Assembly: GCF_000013645.1 (NCBI RefSeq)
Contig: NC_007953.1
Span: 558,001 to 622,000, forward strand
Source: Paraburkholderia xenovorans LB400
Lineage (GTDB): Bacteria > Pseudomonadota > Gammaproteobacteria > Burkholderiales > Burkholderiaceae
DNA length: 64,000 bases
Reading direction: 5' to 3'
Shown here one piece after another: positions 44,546 to 52,987 of the stretch. The notes under the pieces were generated by a model that saw nothing but the letters and a program-made list of their open reading frames with translations, had not been told where the DNA came from and ran no database searches. The number at the start of each line of letters is the position of its first letter. Position 1 is the stretch's first letter. Both the position numbers and the translations under genes were made by a program.

Positions 44546-45042
44546 TGGCGGCGCGCGCTCTCGCAAACGGCCATTCACCGGTGGCAGCGGAGGAAACGTT
44601 CGGCTGGAGCGACCGCTTCCTGCTTGGCTTTGCCGCGATGGACGAAACCCATCGCGAGTTCGTCGATCGGGTCGCGGCGCTCAAGCGTGCGTCCGATGCC
44701 GAATTGCCCGCGCGGCTCGCGGAATTCGCGCAGCACGCCGTCGCTCATTTCGCGCAGGAAGAGCGCTGGATGACGACCACCGCGTTTCCCGCCGCGCAGT
44801 GCCACGCCGACGAACACGCGGCGGTGCTGCGTTCGGTGCGTGAGGTCGAGCAGATGCTGCGCGACGGTGCGGCGCTCACGCTCGCACGTGATCTGACCCA
44901 GGCGCTGATCGACTGGTTTCCCGCGCACGCCGATTACATGGACGCAGCTCTTTCCCACTGGATGAGCAAGCGCACGCACGGCGGCCTGCCTGTCGTGCTG
45001 CGGCGCGGCGTCGCCGGGCCGGCCCGCGTCTCCCACTTCTAA
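44545..45042 (+). CDS. Bacteriohemerythrin
   Basis: A 165-residue hemerythrin-like di-iron protein that binds O2 reversibly. All seven expected ligands are visible: His36, His68, Glu72, His87, His91, His128 and Asp133, with the family spacings between the later six. It is a single domain without a signalling partner. It lies between the SDR and FAH genes, 1 bp overlapping the former, 14 bp from the latter, and upstream of the Rieske oxygenase, so it may store or deliver oxygen to the oxygenases. That role is inferred; methane-oxidiser hemerythrins are a known precedent. Confidence 0.9.
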   Translation: MAARALANGHSPVAAEETFGWSDRFLLGFAAMDETHREFVDRVAALKRASDAELPARLAEFAQHAVAHFAQEERWMTTTAFPAAQCHADEHAAVLRSVREVEQMLRDGAALTLARDLTQALIDWFPAHADYMDAALSHWMSKRTHGGLPVVLRRGVAGPARVSHF

Positions 45043-45056
45043 CGGACTCTACCCCG

Positions 45057-46055
45057 ATGAGACTCGTAACTTTCCAGACGGCCGACGGCGTGCAACGTGC
45101 CGGCGCGCTCTTCGACAACGACCAGGCGGTGCTCGATCTGCGTGCGGCGCTGATGTTGACGCGCGGCGGTGACGGGCTCGCGCTCGCGAGCGTGCAGGCG
45201 TTGATCGAAGGAGGCGACGCCGCTCTCGACGAAGCGCGTGCGCTGCTTGCACGAGCGCCTTCCGGCGCGGTGCTTGAGCGCCGCACGCTCAAGCTGCTCG
45301 CACCGATCCAGCCGCCGACGCAAATGCGCGACTGCTCGTGCTTCGAGCTGCATCTGCGACAGAGTTTCGCCGCCGCGCGCCGCGCCCGGGCACTGCGCAC
45401 GCCGGATCCGGAGGCAACGCTCAAGGCCATGAACACGCGCGCCGACGATCGCGTGATCGATACGTTCAATCGTCAGCCGATCTACTACAAGTGCAACCGC
45501 TTCGCGGTGATCGGCCCCGACGACGACGTCATCTGGCCGGACTACAGCAACGCGCTCGACTTCGAACTCGAGTTCGGCTGCTATATCTCGACGCGCGCGA
45601 AGGACGTGCCGCGCGACCTGGCGCGTGCGCATATCTTCGGCTACACGATCTTCAACGACATCAGCGCCCGCGACGCCCAGGCGATCGAGATGGGCGGCAT
45701 GCTCGGCCCGGCGAAGGGCAAGGACTTCGATACGGCCAACGTGATGGGACCGTGCCTGGTGACCGCCGACGAGCTTGGCGATCCGTACGACCTGACGATG
45801 ATCGCGCGCGTCAACGGCGAAGAGTGGGGGCGCGGCACCACGCGCGACATGCGCTGGACGTTCGAAGACGTCATCGCGCACATCTCGCGCTCGGAAACGC
45901 TGTATCCGGGCGAATTCCTCGGTTCGGGCACGGTCGGCAACGGCTGCGGGCTCGAACAGTTGCGCTACCTGAAGCCCGGCGATGTGGTCGAGCTCGAAGT
46001 GGAGCGCATCGGCGTGCTGCGCAGCCGTGTGGTGCGGCCGGCGAAGCGCGCATAG
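45057..46055 (+). CDS. Fumarylacetoacetate hydrolase family protein (first copy)
   Basis: A 332-residue FAH-fold protein. Metal ligands are in LDFELEFGCYI (Glu-x-Glu) and further Asp in GYTIFNDISARDAQ; CSCFELHLRQSF contributes the catalytic His region. An N-terminal domain of about 85 residues precedes the barrel. Members hydrolyse C-C bonds of acylpyruvates or act as hydratase/decarboxylase on meta-cleavage products. It belongs to the operon with SDR, hemerythrin and, after a 88-bp regulatory gap, the Rieske oxygenase. Confidence 0.87.
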   Translation: MRLVTFQTADGVQRAGALFDNDQAVLDLRAALMLTRGGDGLALASVQALIEGGDAALDEARALLARAPSGAVLERRTLKLLAPIQPPTQMRDCSCFELHLRQSFAAARRARALRTPDPEATLKAMNTRADDRVIDTFNRQPIYYKCNRFAVIGPDDDVIWPDYSNALDFELEFGCYISTRAKDVPRDLARAHIFGYTIFNDISARDAQAIEMGGMLGPAKGKDFDTANVMGPCLVTADELGDPYDLTMIARVNGEEWGRGTTRDMRWTFEDVIAHISRSETLYPGEFLGSGTVGNGCGLEQLRYLKPGDVVELEVERIGVLRSRVVRPAKRA

Positions 46056-46073
46056 GGAATTGCCCCTGGTTTC

Positions 46074-46109
46074 AAATACGTTTATGCACATATGTTGAAA
46101 ATGTGTTTA
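46074..46109 (+). promoter_or_regulatory. Direct repeat upstream of the Rieske oxygenase
   Basis: AAATACGTTTA (46074-46084) and AAATGTGTTTA (46099-46109) are direct repeats 25 bp apart in the gap before the oxygenase gene. The second copy recurs, inverted, before the amidohydrolase operon at 53819-53829. A likely operator for one of the TetR regulators. Confidence 0.4.
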
Positions 46110-46143
46110 TATTGGATGCGAAGAACAACCGAAGGAGACAAGC

Positions 46144-47550
46144 ATGTTGACTAAGTCCGGGCCGACACTGGCCGACGGAACCAAGGTCGCGGATCTCGTG
46201 AATCTCGAAACGCGCGAAGTGCAGATGCGTACATTATCGGATCCCGAACTTTACGAGCTGGAGATGGAGCGCATCTTCGGCAAGACCTGGCTGCTGCTCG
46301 GGCACGAGAGCGAGATTCCTGCCCAGGGCGACTTCATGGTGCGCGACATGGGCTCCGATTCGGTTCTCGTCACGCGCGACAAGGCGGGTGAGATTCATGT
46401 GCTGCTGAACGTCTGCTCGCACCGGGGGATGCGCGTGTCGACCGTGGATGCGGGCAACACGCAGATTCACACCTGCATCTACCACGGCTGGGCGTTCACG
46501 ACCAATGGGTCGTTCCTCGGCGCGCCCGTGGAAAAGGAGTGCATGCACGGCAAGATCCGCTCGAAGGCGGAACTAGGCTTGAAAAAGGCGCGCGTGACGC
46601 TCTATGGCGGGCTCATCTTCGCCACCTGGAATATCGATGGTCCCTCGTTCGAAGACTTCCTTGGCGACGCGAAGTGGTATTACGACATGCTCTTCCAGCG
46701 TAGCGACAAGGGCCTCGAAGTGCTCGGGCCGCCGCAACGGTTCGTCGTGCGCGCGAACTGGAAGGCCGCGGGCGAGCAGTCCGCGGCGGATGGCTACCAT
46801 ACGCTGACGCTGCACCGCTGGCTGGGCGAAGTCGGCAACTACTCGCACGTCAAGGACAAGGATTCGGGCGCGAACGACCTGACGCAGCAGATGTACGGTG
46901 TCGAAATCAGCTCGCCGCACGGGCACGCGCTGCGTTGCCAGGACCTCGCGCGCAAGATCCGGCGCCTGACCGGCAAGGAGCCCGCCGATCTGACGCCCGA
47001 AGAGCGGTTCAGGGTGCTGCCGCCGCCCGGCATGACGGCCGACATGGTGCCGCAGTTGCTCCGCCATCTGGGCAAGGAGCAAATCGACGTGATGGCGTCG
47101 ATGCCCCCCCAGGTCGGCGGCATCTTTCCAAACGTCCTGTTCGCGTTCCTCTATCTGCCGCAGCCCGACGGCTCGTCGCTCGGCGCAATCGCGCTGCATA
47201 CCTACGTGCCGCGCGGCCCCGACAAGCTGGAATTCACGAACTGGGTCTTCGTCGAGAAGGACACGCCTGCCGACGTGCGCGAGAAGATGCGCAAGCAGTC
47301 GACGCAGTTGCTGGGCACGACCGGCATGGTCGAGCAGGACGACTCGGACACGTGGCCGCATATGACCCTCGCCGCAAAAGGCGCGATGGGCCGGAAGATG
47401 ACGTTGAAGTACCAGGCTGCTTACGAGACCGGTGCGCCCGAGGGTTGGCCGGGGCCGGGCATCGTCAACGAAGGATTCACGAAGGACGACACGCAGTGGC
47501 ATTGGTGGCAATACTGGCTGGAACTGATGACCGCCGACACCGACGCCTGA
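46144..47550 (+). CDS. Rieske aromatic-ring hydroxylating oxygenase, alpha subunit
   Basis: A 468-residue catalytic subunit. The Rieske [2Fe-2S] site is Cys91-x-His93 and Cys111-x2-His114 (CSHRGM, CIYHGW). The mononuclear iron site motif is NWKAAGEQSAADGYHTLTLH with His219 and His224; the bridging Asp is Asp216. The size matches three-component dioxygenase large subunits. Beta subunit follows 32 bp later; ferredoxin and reductase are elsewhere in the window. By context it dioxygenates the ring of an aryl-acyl-CoA or of an arylcarboxylate. AAGGAG precedes ATG 46144. Confidence 0.92.
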   Translation: MLTKSGPTLADGTKVADLVNLETREVQMRTLSDPELYELEMERIFGKTWLLLGHESEIPAQGDFMVRDMGSDSVLVTRDKAGEIHVLLNVCSHRGMRVSTVDAGNTQIHTCIYHGWAFTTNGSFLGAPVEKECMHGKIRSKAELGLKKARVTLYGGLIFATWNIDGPSFEDFLGDAKWYYDMLFQRSDKGLEVLGPPQRFVVRANWKAAGEQSAADGYHTLTLHRWLGEVGNYSHVKDKDSGANDLTQQMYGVEISSPHGHALRCQDLARKIRRLTGKEPADLTPEERFRVLPPPGMTADMVPQLLRHLGKEQIDVMASMPPQVGGIFPNVLFAFLYLPQPDGSSLGAIALHTYVPRGPDKLEFTNWVFVEKDTPADVREKMRKQSTQLLGTTGMVEQDDSDTWPHMTLAAKGAMGRKMTLKYQAAYETGAPEGWPGPGIVNEGFTKDDTQWHWWQYWLELMTADTDA

Positions 47551-47582
47551 GTGGCCGCCACACCGTTCAAGGAGAACAATCG

Positions 47583-48143
47583 ATGAGTGCAGTGAACGCC
47601 GGGATTGAATCGGCCGACGTGGGAGCACGCGTGCGGATCGGCTCGCCGGTCTACAACGGGGTGCTGGAGTTTCTGTACGAAGAGGCCGCGATGCTGGACG
47701 ATCTCCGGCTGCAGGACTGGGTCGCGACGCTTGCGGAGGACCTGATCTATACCGCACCGACGCGGCAGACACGCCCGTTGGCAAAGCTCGAGCAAAGCGT
47801 GGTCCGTACGATGCAGCATTACGACGACGACTACCGCTCGATCCGGGGACGCGTGATGCGTCTCACCGAGACGAAGAGCGCATGGGCGGAGGATCCGCCG
47901 TCGCGCACGCGGCGCCTCGTGACGAACGTCCGGGTGTCCGAAGCCGGACGGCCCGGCGAGTACGAGGTGCGCAGCAATCTGCTCGTGACGCGCAGCCGCT
48001 TCAACTTCGATGCGTTCGATCTGGTCAGCGCGGAGCGGCGCGACCTGCTGCGCGCGCACGGCGAATCGTTTCTGCTCGCACGCCGCGAGATCCTGCTCGA
48101 TCAGGTCGTGCTCGGTACACCGAATCTGGCGATCTTCCTCTGA
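47583..48143 (+). CDS. Rieske oxygenase, beta subunit
   Basis: A 186-residue small subunit with the scytalone-dehydratase-like fold (VLEFLYEEAAMLDDLRLQDW near the start; RSRFNFDAFDLVSAERRDLL near the end). It has a structural role in the alpha3beta3 oxygenase and helps shape specificity. The gene is separated from alpha by 32 bp, with AAGGAG before the start. Confidence 0.88.
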   Translation: MSAVNAGIESADVGARVRIGSPVYNGVLEFLYEEAAMLDDLRLQDWVATLAEDLIYTAPTRQTRPLAKLEQSVVRTMQHYDDDYRSIRGRVMRLTETKSAWAEDPPSRTRRLVTNVRVSEAGRPGEYEVRSNLLVTRSRFNFDAFDLVSAERRDLLRAHGESFLLARREILLDQVVLGTPNLAIFL

Positions 48144-48216
48144 CGATCGCGAGCCTGCGCGGCGTCGTTCAGGTCGTCGAACCGTGTCGCGGGCGTTTCG
48201 ATGCGAGGCAGCAGCG

Positions 48217-48633
48217 ATGACTTTCATCCGACGGATGGACCACTTCACGGTGGTGACGGACAAGCTGGACGACACGCGCGCGTTCTACGAGATGCTCGGG
48301 CTGAAAGTCGGGCCGCGGCCCGACTTTCCGGTGCCGGGCCTGTGGCTTTACACGGCCGGACGCGCAGTGCTGCATCTCGTGGCGGTCGGCAAGATGCCGC
48401 AGCCGCGGCGTGGTGCGCTGGATCACATGGCGTTCTACGGTGAAGACATCGCCGCCACGCTGGCGCTGCTCCGGTCGAAGCGGATTCGCTATCGCCTGGT
48501 CCGGGCGCCCCGGCCGTTCAGCACCTGGCAGGTCTTCTTCGAGGACCCCAACGGCGTCGAGGTGGAAGTCGACTTCGATCCACAGGAGAGCGTCCCGCCG
48601 CACCTGAAGGACGGGGATGCGGCGGCAACGTAG
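48217..48633 (+). CDS. VOC-superfamily protein (glyoxalase/extradiol dioxygenase-like)
   Basis: A 138-residue single-module vicinal-oxygen-chelate protein. Metal-ligand candidates are His in RMDHFTVVT, His in LDHMAFYG and Glu in GVEVEVDF. Extradiol dioxygenases of the two-domain type are about twice this length, so this is more likely an isomerase, epimerase or small type I extradiol-like enzyme. It follows the Rieske subunits and precedes an SDR, within a plus-strand run. It may act on the product after dioxygenation. Confidence 0.75.
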   Translation: MTFIRRMDHFTVVTDKLDDTRAFYEMLGLKVGPRPDFPVPGLWLYTAGRAVLHLVAVGKMPQPRRGALDHMAFYGEDIAATLALLRSKRIRYRLVRAPRPFSTWQVFFEDPNGVEVEVDFDPQESVPPHLKDGDAAAT

Positions 48634-48693
48634 TATCGAACGCGGGTCGGGGTCTCGCGAGGATCCGCGCGGCACGAAAGACGGGGAGCGCAA

Positions 48694-49473
48694 ATGGATC
48701 TGGGAATCGACGGCCGCCGGGCGATTGTCTGCGCGTCGTCGCGCGGTCTTGGCAAGGCTTGTGCGCTTGCCCTCGCGCGCGAGGGCTGCGAGGTGTTCAT
48801 CAACGGCCGTGACGAAGCGAGGCTCGGCCAGGCGGCGCGCGAGATCGAGCAGGCCAGCGGGCGCCGTCCGACTCCCGTCGTCGCCGATCTCGACTCCGAT
48901 GCGGGACGCGCCGCGCTGCTCGCCGCGTGTCCGCAGCCTGACATCCTCGTGAACAACAATGCTGGCCCAGCGCCCGGCGAACTGGAGCAATGGGATCACG
49001 CGGCGTGGCTGGCGGCGCTCGAGGCGAACCTGCTCGCGCCTATCCTGCTGATGTCCGCTGTCGTTCCCGGCATGCGGACGCGCAAGTTCGGCCGCGTCGT
49101 CAATATCACGTCGGCGGTCGTCAAGTCGCCGCGCCTCGGCATGAGCCTGTCCACGACCGCGCGCACCGGGCTGACCGCATTCGCCAAGGGCCTGTCACGC
49201 GAAGCGGTCGCCGACAACGTCACGATCAACAACCTGCTTCCCCAGCATATCGACACGGACCGGCAGGAATACATGGCCCGGCGGATCATGGAGGACCGCG
49301 GGATCACCTTCGCACAGGCGCGCTCGCTTCAGGTGAAATCGGTGCGTGCGCGCCGGCTCGGCAGGCCCGAGGAATTCGGCGACGCCTGCGCGTTTCTCTG
49401 TTCGGCACAGGCATCGTTCATCTCGGGACAGAACCTGCAACTCGATGGCGGCTCGTATGACGGGCTGTTTTGA
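48694..49473 (+). CDS. Atypical SDR-family protein
   Basis: A 259-residue SDR fold with cofactor site CASSRGLGKACA and the NNNAG motif. The active-site YxxxK is replaced: the equivalent segment reads MSLSTTARTGL, without the Tyr and with Arg in the Lys place. This places it in the divergent group of SDR proteins with altered catalysis (some are reductases, others isomerase-like). The C-terminal GQNLQLDGGSYDGLF is normal. A start at 48694 with GGGGAG upstream. The reaction is unclear. Confidence 0.8.
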   Translation: MDLGIDGRRAIVCASSRGLGKACALALAREGCEVFINGRDEARLGQAAREIEQASGRRPTPVVADLDSDAGRAALLAACPQPDILVNNNAGPAPGELEQWDHAAWLAALEANLLAPILLMSAVVPGMRTRKFGRVVNITSAVVKSPRLGMSLSTTARTGLTAFAKGLSREAVADNVTINNLLPQHIDTDRQEYMARRIMEDRGITFAQARSLQVKSVRARRLGRPEEFGDACAFLCSAQASFISGQNLQLDGGSYDGLF

Positions 49474-49494
49474 ACGCGTGCCGGCGTGATCCGC

Positions 49495-50226
49495 TCAGGC
49501 GAATGCGAGCCACGCCAGATCGTCGGCACACAGGTCGGCGGGGCGGGCCGCGAAATCCAGTGTCGAGCCGACCACCCGTATCGCCTGCGGGGCCCGTTGC
49601 GGCTGCTGCACGAAACAGTTGCCGGCGGGCTGCGCATGAACCTGCGCGTCGAGGTTCATGCCGCGCCCCCTGGAAATGCCCGTGCCGCGCCTGAGCACGA
49701 GCGCGGCCTCGGCCTGCTCCGCGTCCAGTGTGCTCAATGCCCAGCGCGCCATGCCGTGATAGAGGCTCACGCCCGCATAGGGGGCGGGTCCTTCGATGAC
49801 CGAACCCGCCACGTTCCATTCGAGGCAGGGGATGCCGTCGCGCGCTAGTGTCGGATGCGTGCGGTCGGCCACGCGCGCAGGCACGGCGACGTCGTATTGA
49901 CGCCTCGGCGTGCCGCGCGAGGCCGCGGCGATCGCCAGCCCCGCCAGTTCGAGAAGATGCGTGCACTGGACGGTGGGATCGGTGATGCGCGTGACTTCGT
50001 GGCTGTTTCCGGCAAGCGGCATGCCGATCAGCGCCTCGAGCTGTCCGATTGCCTGCGAGCACAGTGTGTAGGGCTTGCGCGGCGCTTCACCGCCGATCTT
50101 CGAGACGCGGCCCCCGATGCCTGTCACCTCGACGCGGAAATGGTGGAAGTCGTCCTCGAGCGCTGCTCGCGTGACGGTCTGCGAGCCGTCCGTCCGGTTG
50201 CTGATGATGATGCGACGTCTGAACAT
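49495..50226 (-). CDS. DUF2889-domain protein
   Basis: A 243-residue protein that matches DUF2889: MFRRRIIISNRTDGSQ at the start, ALEDDFHHFRVEV, ALIGMPLAGNSHEVTRITD and CTHLLELAGLAIAAASRG. No enzymatic role has been established for the family; its members occur in gene clusters for degradation of aromatic and steroid-like acids. The conserved Asp-His-His and Cys-Thr-His clusters may be functional. It is divergent from the SDR at 50337 and convergent with the SDR at 48694. Confidence 0.78.
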   Translation of the reverse strand: MFRRRIIISNRTDGSQTVTRAALEDDFHHFRVEVTGIGGRVSKIGGEAPRKPYTLCSQAIGQLEALIGMPLAGNSHEVTRITDPTVQCTHLLELAGLAIAAASRGTPRRQYDVAVPARVADRTHPTLARDGIPCLEWNVAGSVIEGPAPYAGVSLYHGMARWALSTLDAEQAEAALVLRRGTGISRGRGMNLDAQVHAQPAGNCFVQQPQRAPQAIRVVGSTLDFAARPADLCADDLAWLAFA

Positions 50227-50298
50227 GAAGGCGAACCCCGGAAAACGGATAGAGGACAGCGGCGTTCAAATGCTGACACCATTATCGTTAAAGTGTAC

Positions 50299-50312
50299 GA
50301 TATTGCAATATC
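50299..50312. promoter_or_regulatory. Perfect 14-bp palindrome between divergent genes
   Basis: GATATTGCAATATC is a perfect palindrome in the AT-rich gap between the DUF2889 gene and the SDR, 24 bp before the SDR start. The position suits an operator controlling either or both promoters. Its binding protein is unknown. Confidence 0.45.
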
Positions 50313-50336
50313 TGTTCAATAACATGAGGTGACAGT

Positions 50337-51137
50337 ATGGGACTGCTTGAGCAGCGAGTGGCACTCGTGACCGGAGCGGGCGGCGGAATTGGCCGCGGCG
50401 TTGCGCGCTCGTTCGGTAACGAAGGTGCAGCGGTGATTATCGCGGAGATCAACGAAAGCACGGGCCGCCAGGTCGAGCAGGAAATCCGCGAGATGGGGGG
50501 CCGCTCGCTGTTCGTCAAAACCGACGTCACGAGCAAGGCGTCGATTGAAGCAGCGGTGCGCAGTGCCGTCGAGCAGTTCGGCAGTCTCGACATTCTCGTC
50601 AACAACGCGTTTGTTCCGACGCCGAATGTGCTACTCGAAGAGAAGACCGACGAGATGCTGGAGCAGACGCTCACGACCTCGTTGTGGGCGACCTGGTGGG
50701 CCATGCGCGCCGCGTTTGTGCCCATGCGCGAGCGGCGCTGGGGGCGCATCGTGAACTTCTACTCGATCGACACCGAGACAGGCGCATGGCTCCATGGCGA
50801 TTACAACACGGCGAAGGCGGGCATCGTCGGGCTGACTCGCAGCGCCGCATCGGAATGGGGACGCTTCAACATCACCGTTAACGCGATCGCGCCGACGGCA
50901 ATGGGTGCGACCTTCTTCGAGCTGGCGGCGAAGAACCCGGAGTTTGCCGAACGCTCGGCCGCGGCGCGGCCGCTCGGGCGCAGCGGGGACCCGGAGCAGG
51001 ACATCGGGCCTGCCGCGGTGTTCTTTGCGTCCGAGATGTCACGCTTCGTTACGGGCGAAACACTGCATGTCGACGGTGGCCTGCATCTTCCGGGGTACAA
51101 CTCACGGCCAGCCGGGATCAAGCCGCGTGAGTATTGA
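50337..51137 (+). CDS. Short-chain dehydrogenase/reductase
   Basis: A 266-residue classical SDR: TGAGGGIG cofactor motif at about residue 12, NNAF, catalytic Ser in NFYSID, and active-site YNTAK. C-terminal SDR region FVTGETLHVDGG is complete. It probably oxidises a hydroxyacyl or alicyclic alcohol intermediate. It is monocistronic, ending at the hairpin at 51155. Confidence 0.87.
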   Translation: MGLLEQRVALVTGAGGGIGRGVARSFGNEGAAVIIAEINESTGRQVEQEIREMGGRSLFVKTDVTSKASIEAAVRSAVEQFGSLDILVNNAFVPTPNVLLEEKTDEMLEQTLTTSLWATWWAMRAAFVPMRERRWGRIVNFYSIDTETGAWLHGDYNTAKAGIVGLTRSAASEWGRFNITVNAIAPTAMGATFFELAAKNPEFAERSAAARPLGRSGDPEQDIGPAAVFFASEMSRFVTGETLHVDGGLHLPGYNSRPAGIKPREY

Positions 51138-51154
51138 GGCGACCTCCCGCAAAT

Positions 51155-51184
51155 GCGGCGCGCCGGTCGATGCCGGCGCGCCGC
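51155..51184. terminator. Bidirectional hairpin between convergent genes
   Basis: GCGGCGCGCCGG, 6-base loop, CCGGCGCGCCGC: a perfect 12-bp stem between the SDR stop (51137) and the stop of the acyl-CoA ligase (51227). No T-run follows on either side, so termination strength is uncertain. Confidence 0.65.
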
Positions 51185-51226
51185 GTTGGGGATGGGGTGA
51201 AGACGGGGCTCGCGCCCCGGAGCCGT

Positions 51227-52858
51227 TCAGCGCCTCGCCACCTTGATGCCGGTGGCTTCGAGATCCCAGGTATCCGGCGTCTTGCCCTCGTCTCGCAACT
51301 GGTACTTGAGAATGCGGCCTTGCGGGTTCTTGGGCAGTGTGTCGCGGAATTCGATGTAGCGAGGCAGCGCGTAATACGGCACGGCGTCAGTTGCCCAGTG
51401 AAACAGTGCTTCGGCCGTCAGCGCGGCATCCGGGTTGAGAACGGCTGTGACCTTGACGTCGTCCTCGCCCTTGTCCGACGGGACGGCATGCACGGCCACT
51501 TCGGCGATGTCGGGATGACGTGAAAACGCCGATTCCATCTCGAAGCTGGAAATGTTCTCGCCGCGCCTGCGCAGATAGTCTTTTTTCCGGTCGACGAAGT
51601 AGAAGAAACCATCGTCGTCGAACTTGCCAATGTCGCCTGTATGAAACCACAAGTTTCGCATCAGCTTGAGCGTGTCCTCCGGCCGGTGCCAGTAGCCCAT
51701 GAACATCACGTCGGGGTGCAGTGGACGGCAGACGATTTCGCCTGCCTGGTTCGCGGGCAGCTCACGGTCGAGTTCGTCGACGATGCGTACGTCGAACTCG
51801 GGAATGCGCTTGCCCGAGGAACCCGGCGCCGCATACTCGCCGGCCGGCAGCGACGTGATCACGCACGCCTCGGTCAGCCCGTAGCCGTTGCCGCCGACCT
51901 GCCTCGCGCCGAAGCGCTCGCGCCATATCTGCTTGGTCGCTTCGGTAAACGGGTTGCCGCGAACCGTATGAATCTGTCCGTAGCATCGTTTCGCAGCTTC
52001 GTCGTCGGGCGCGTTGGCGAGCAGACCGCCCATGCCGCCGAGAATCGATGCGATGGTCGCGCCGCTGCGCTCGACCTCGGACCAGAATTTCGATACCGAG
52101 AAGCGCGGCACGATGGCGACGCGCGCGCCCACGAGTATGTTCGAGAGCACGCCGACCGCAAGCGCGTTCATGTGAAAGAGCGGCAGCGGCGTGATCGTGA
52201 TGTCGTTCGCCGTTGCCGGGCCCGCCCGCAACTGCTGGCGCGCGAGATTGCACATGAAGTTGTAGCTGATCATGCAGCCTTTGGACGGCCCGGTCGTGCC
52301 CGAGGTATAGATGAGGCTCGCGAGGTCCCACGGATTCGGCTTGCGGCTGAGCGGCGTGTCGTCGCTGCCGCGGTGCTGGTCGAGAGGCGCGAGCGCGAGC
52401 GCGCCGCATTTCCTGACGGTGGTCGCGCCGCGATGCAGTACGCGTGTGGCTTCCTTGAGCTGATCGGCAATGGCCGCGATGCGTTCGACGTAATCGCCCT
52501 CGCAGATGACGAGCCGTGCACTCGCGTCGTCGAGCTGGTGACGCAGGAATTCGCCGCGCAGGGCGGTATTGATCGGCACGCTGACCGCACACAGCTTGTT
52601 GATCGCGAGCCATGTGATCACGGCGTCGAGATTGTTGTCGAGCATCGTGACGACCGTCTGGCCCGCCGTCACGCCGAGCTCGGCGAGCGAATTGGCAAGA
52701 CGGGTGGACAGCCCGTCGACCTGTGCATAGGTGTACAGATCGCCCGAGAAGTCGAGCAGCACCCGGTCCGGATGTGCGGCAACGGCTCGATCGAGTGCCG
52801 CAATAACAGTGTCCTGTTCGCCGAGCGACCAGGTGTCAGACCTTCCAGTTCCTGCCAT
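51227..52858 (-). CDS. AMP-forming acyl-CoA synthetase/ligase
   Basis: A 543-residue ANL-superfamily enzyme that activates a carboxylic acid through an acyl-adenylate. Phosphate loop LIYTSGTTGPSKGCM is near residue 180; GYGLTEA and the hinge region WFHTGDIGKFDDDGFFYFVD follow; the catalytic Lys segment near the C-terminus is PKNPQGRILKYQLR. It resembles crotonobetaine/carnitine-CoA ligases. It is divergent from the TetR gene, with an operator-like repeat between them. It is the likely entry step for the acid degraded by this region (role of IpfF in the ibuprofen pathway). Confidence 0.88.
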   Translation of the reverse strand: MAGTGRSDTWSLGEQDTVIAALDRAVAAHPDRVLLDFSGDLYTYAQVDGLSTRLANSLAELGVTAGQTVVTMLDNNLDAVITWLAINKLCAVSVPINTALRGEFLRHQLDDASARLVICEGDYVERIAAIADQLKEATRVLHRGATTVRKCGALALAPLDQHRGSDDTPLSRKPNPWDLASLIYTSGTTGPSKGCMISYNFMCNLARQQLRAGPATANDITITPLPLFHMNALAVGVLSNILVGARVAIVPRFSVSKFWSEVERSGATIASILGGMGGLLANAPDDEAAKRCYGQIHTVRGNPFTEATKQIWRERFGARQVGGNGYGLTEACVITSLPAGEYAAPGSSGKRIPEFDVRIVDELDRELPANQAGEIVCRPLHPDVMFMGYWHRPEDTLKLMRNLWFHTGDIGKFDDDGFFYFVDRKKDYLRRRGENISSFEMESAFSRHPDIAEVAVHAVPSDKGEDDVKVTAVLNPDAALTAEALFHWATDAVPYYALPRYIEFRDTLPKNPQGRILKYQLRDEGKTPDTWDLEATGIKVARR

Positions 52859-52898
52859 ATCGTCGTCTCCGGTAGCGATGCGGGGACTTTGCCCCTTG

Positions 52899-52914
52899 AT
52901 TCTGAAATCAGAAT
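52899..52914. promoter_or_regulatory. Inverted repeat between ligase and TetR genes
   Basis: ATTCTGA-AA-TCAGAAT, a perfect 7-bp dyad in the 129-bp divergent intergenic region. It is well placed to be the operator of the adjacent TetR regulator. Confidence 0.55.
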
Positions 52915-52987
52915 GGAATTCTAGTATTTACATCGTCGTCGTGGTCTGCGGATAAACCCGAACACTTTTTGCGAATCTATTCAAATT

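Noticed and set aside
51641..52924. 427-codon plus-strand frame opposite the acyl-CoA ligase
   Set aside because: Antisense shadow; the ligase on the other strand has all expected motifs.
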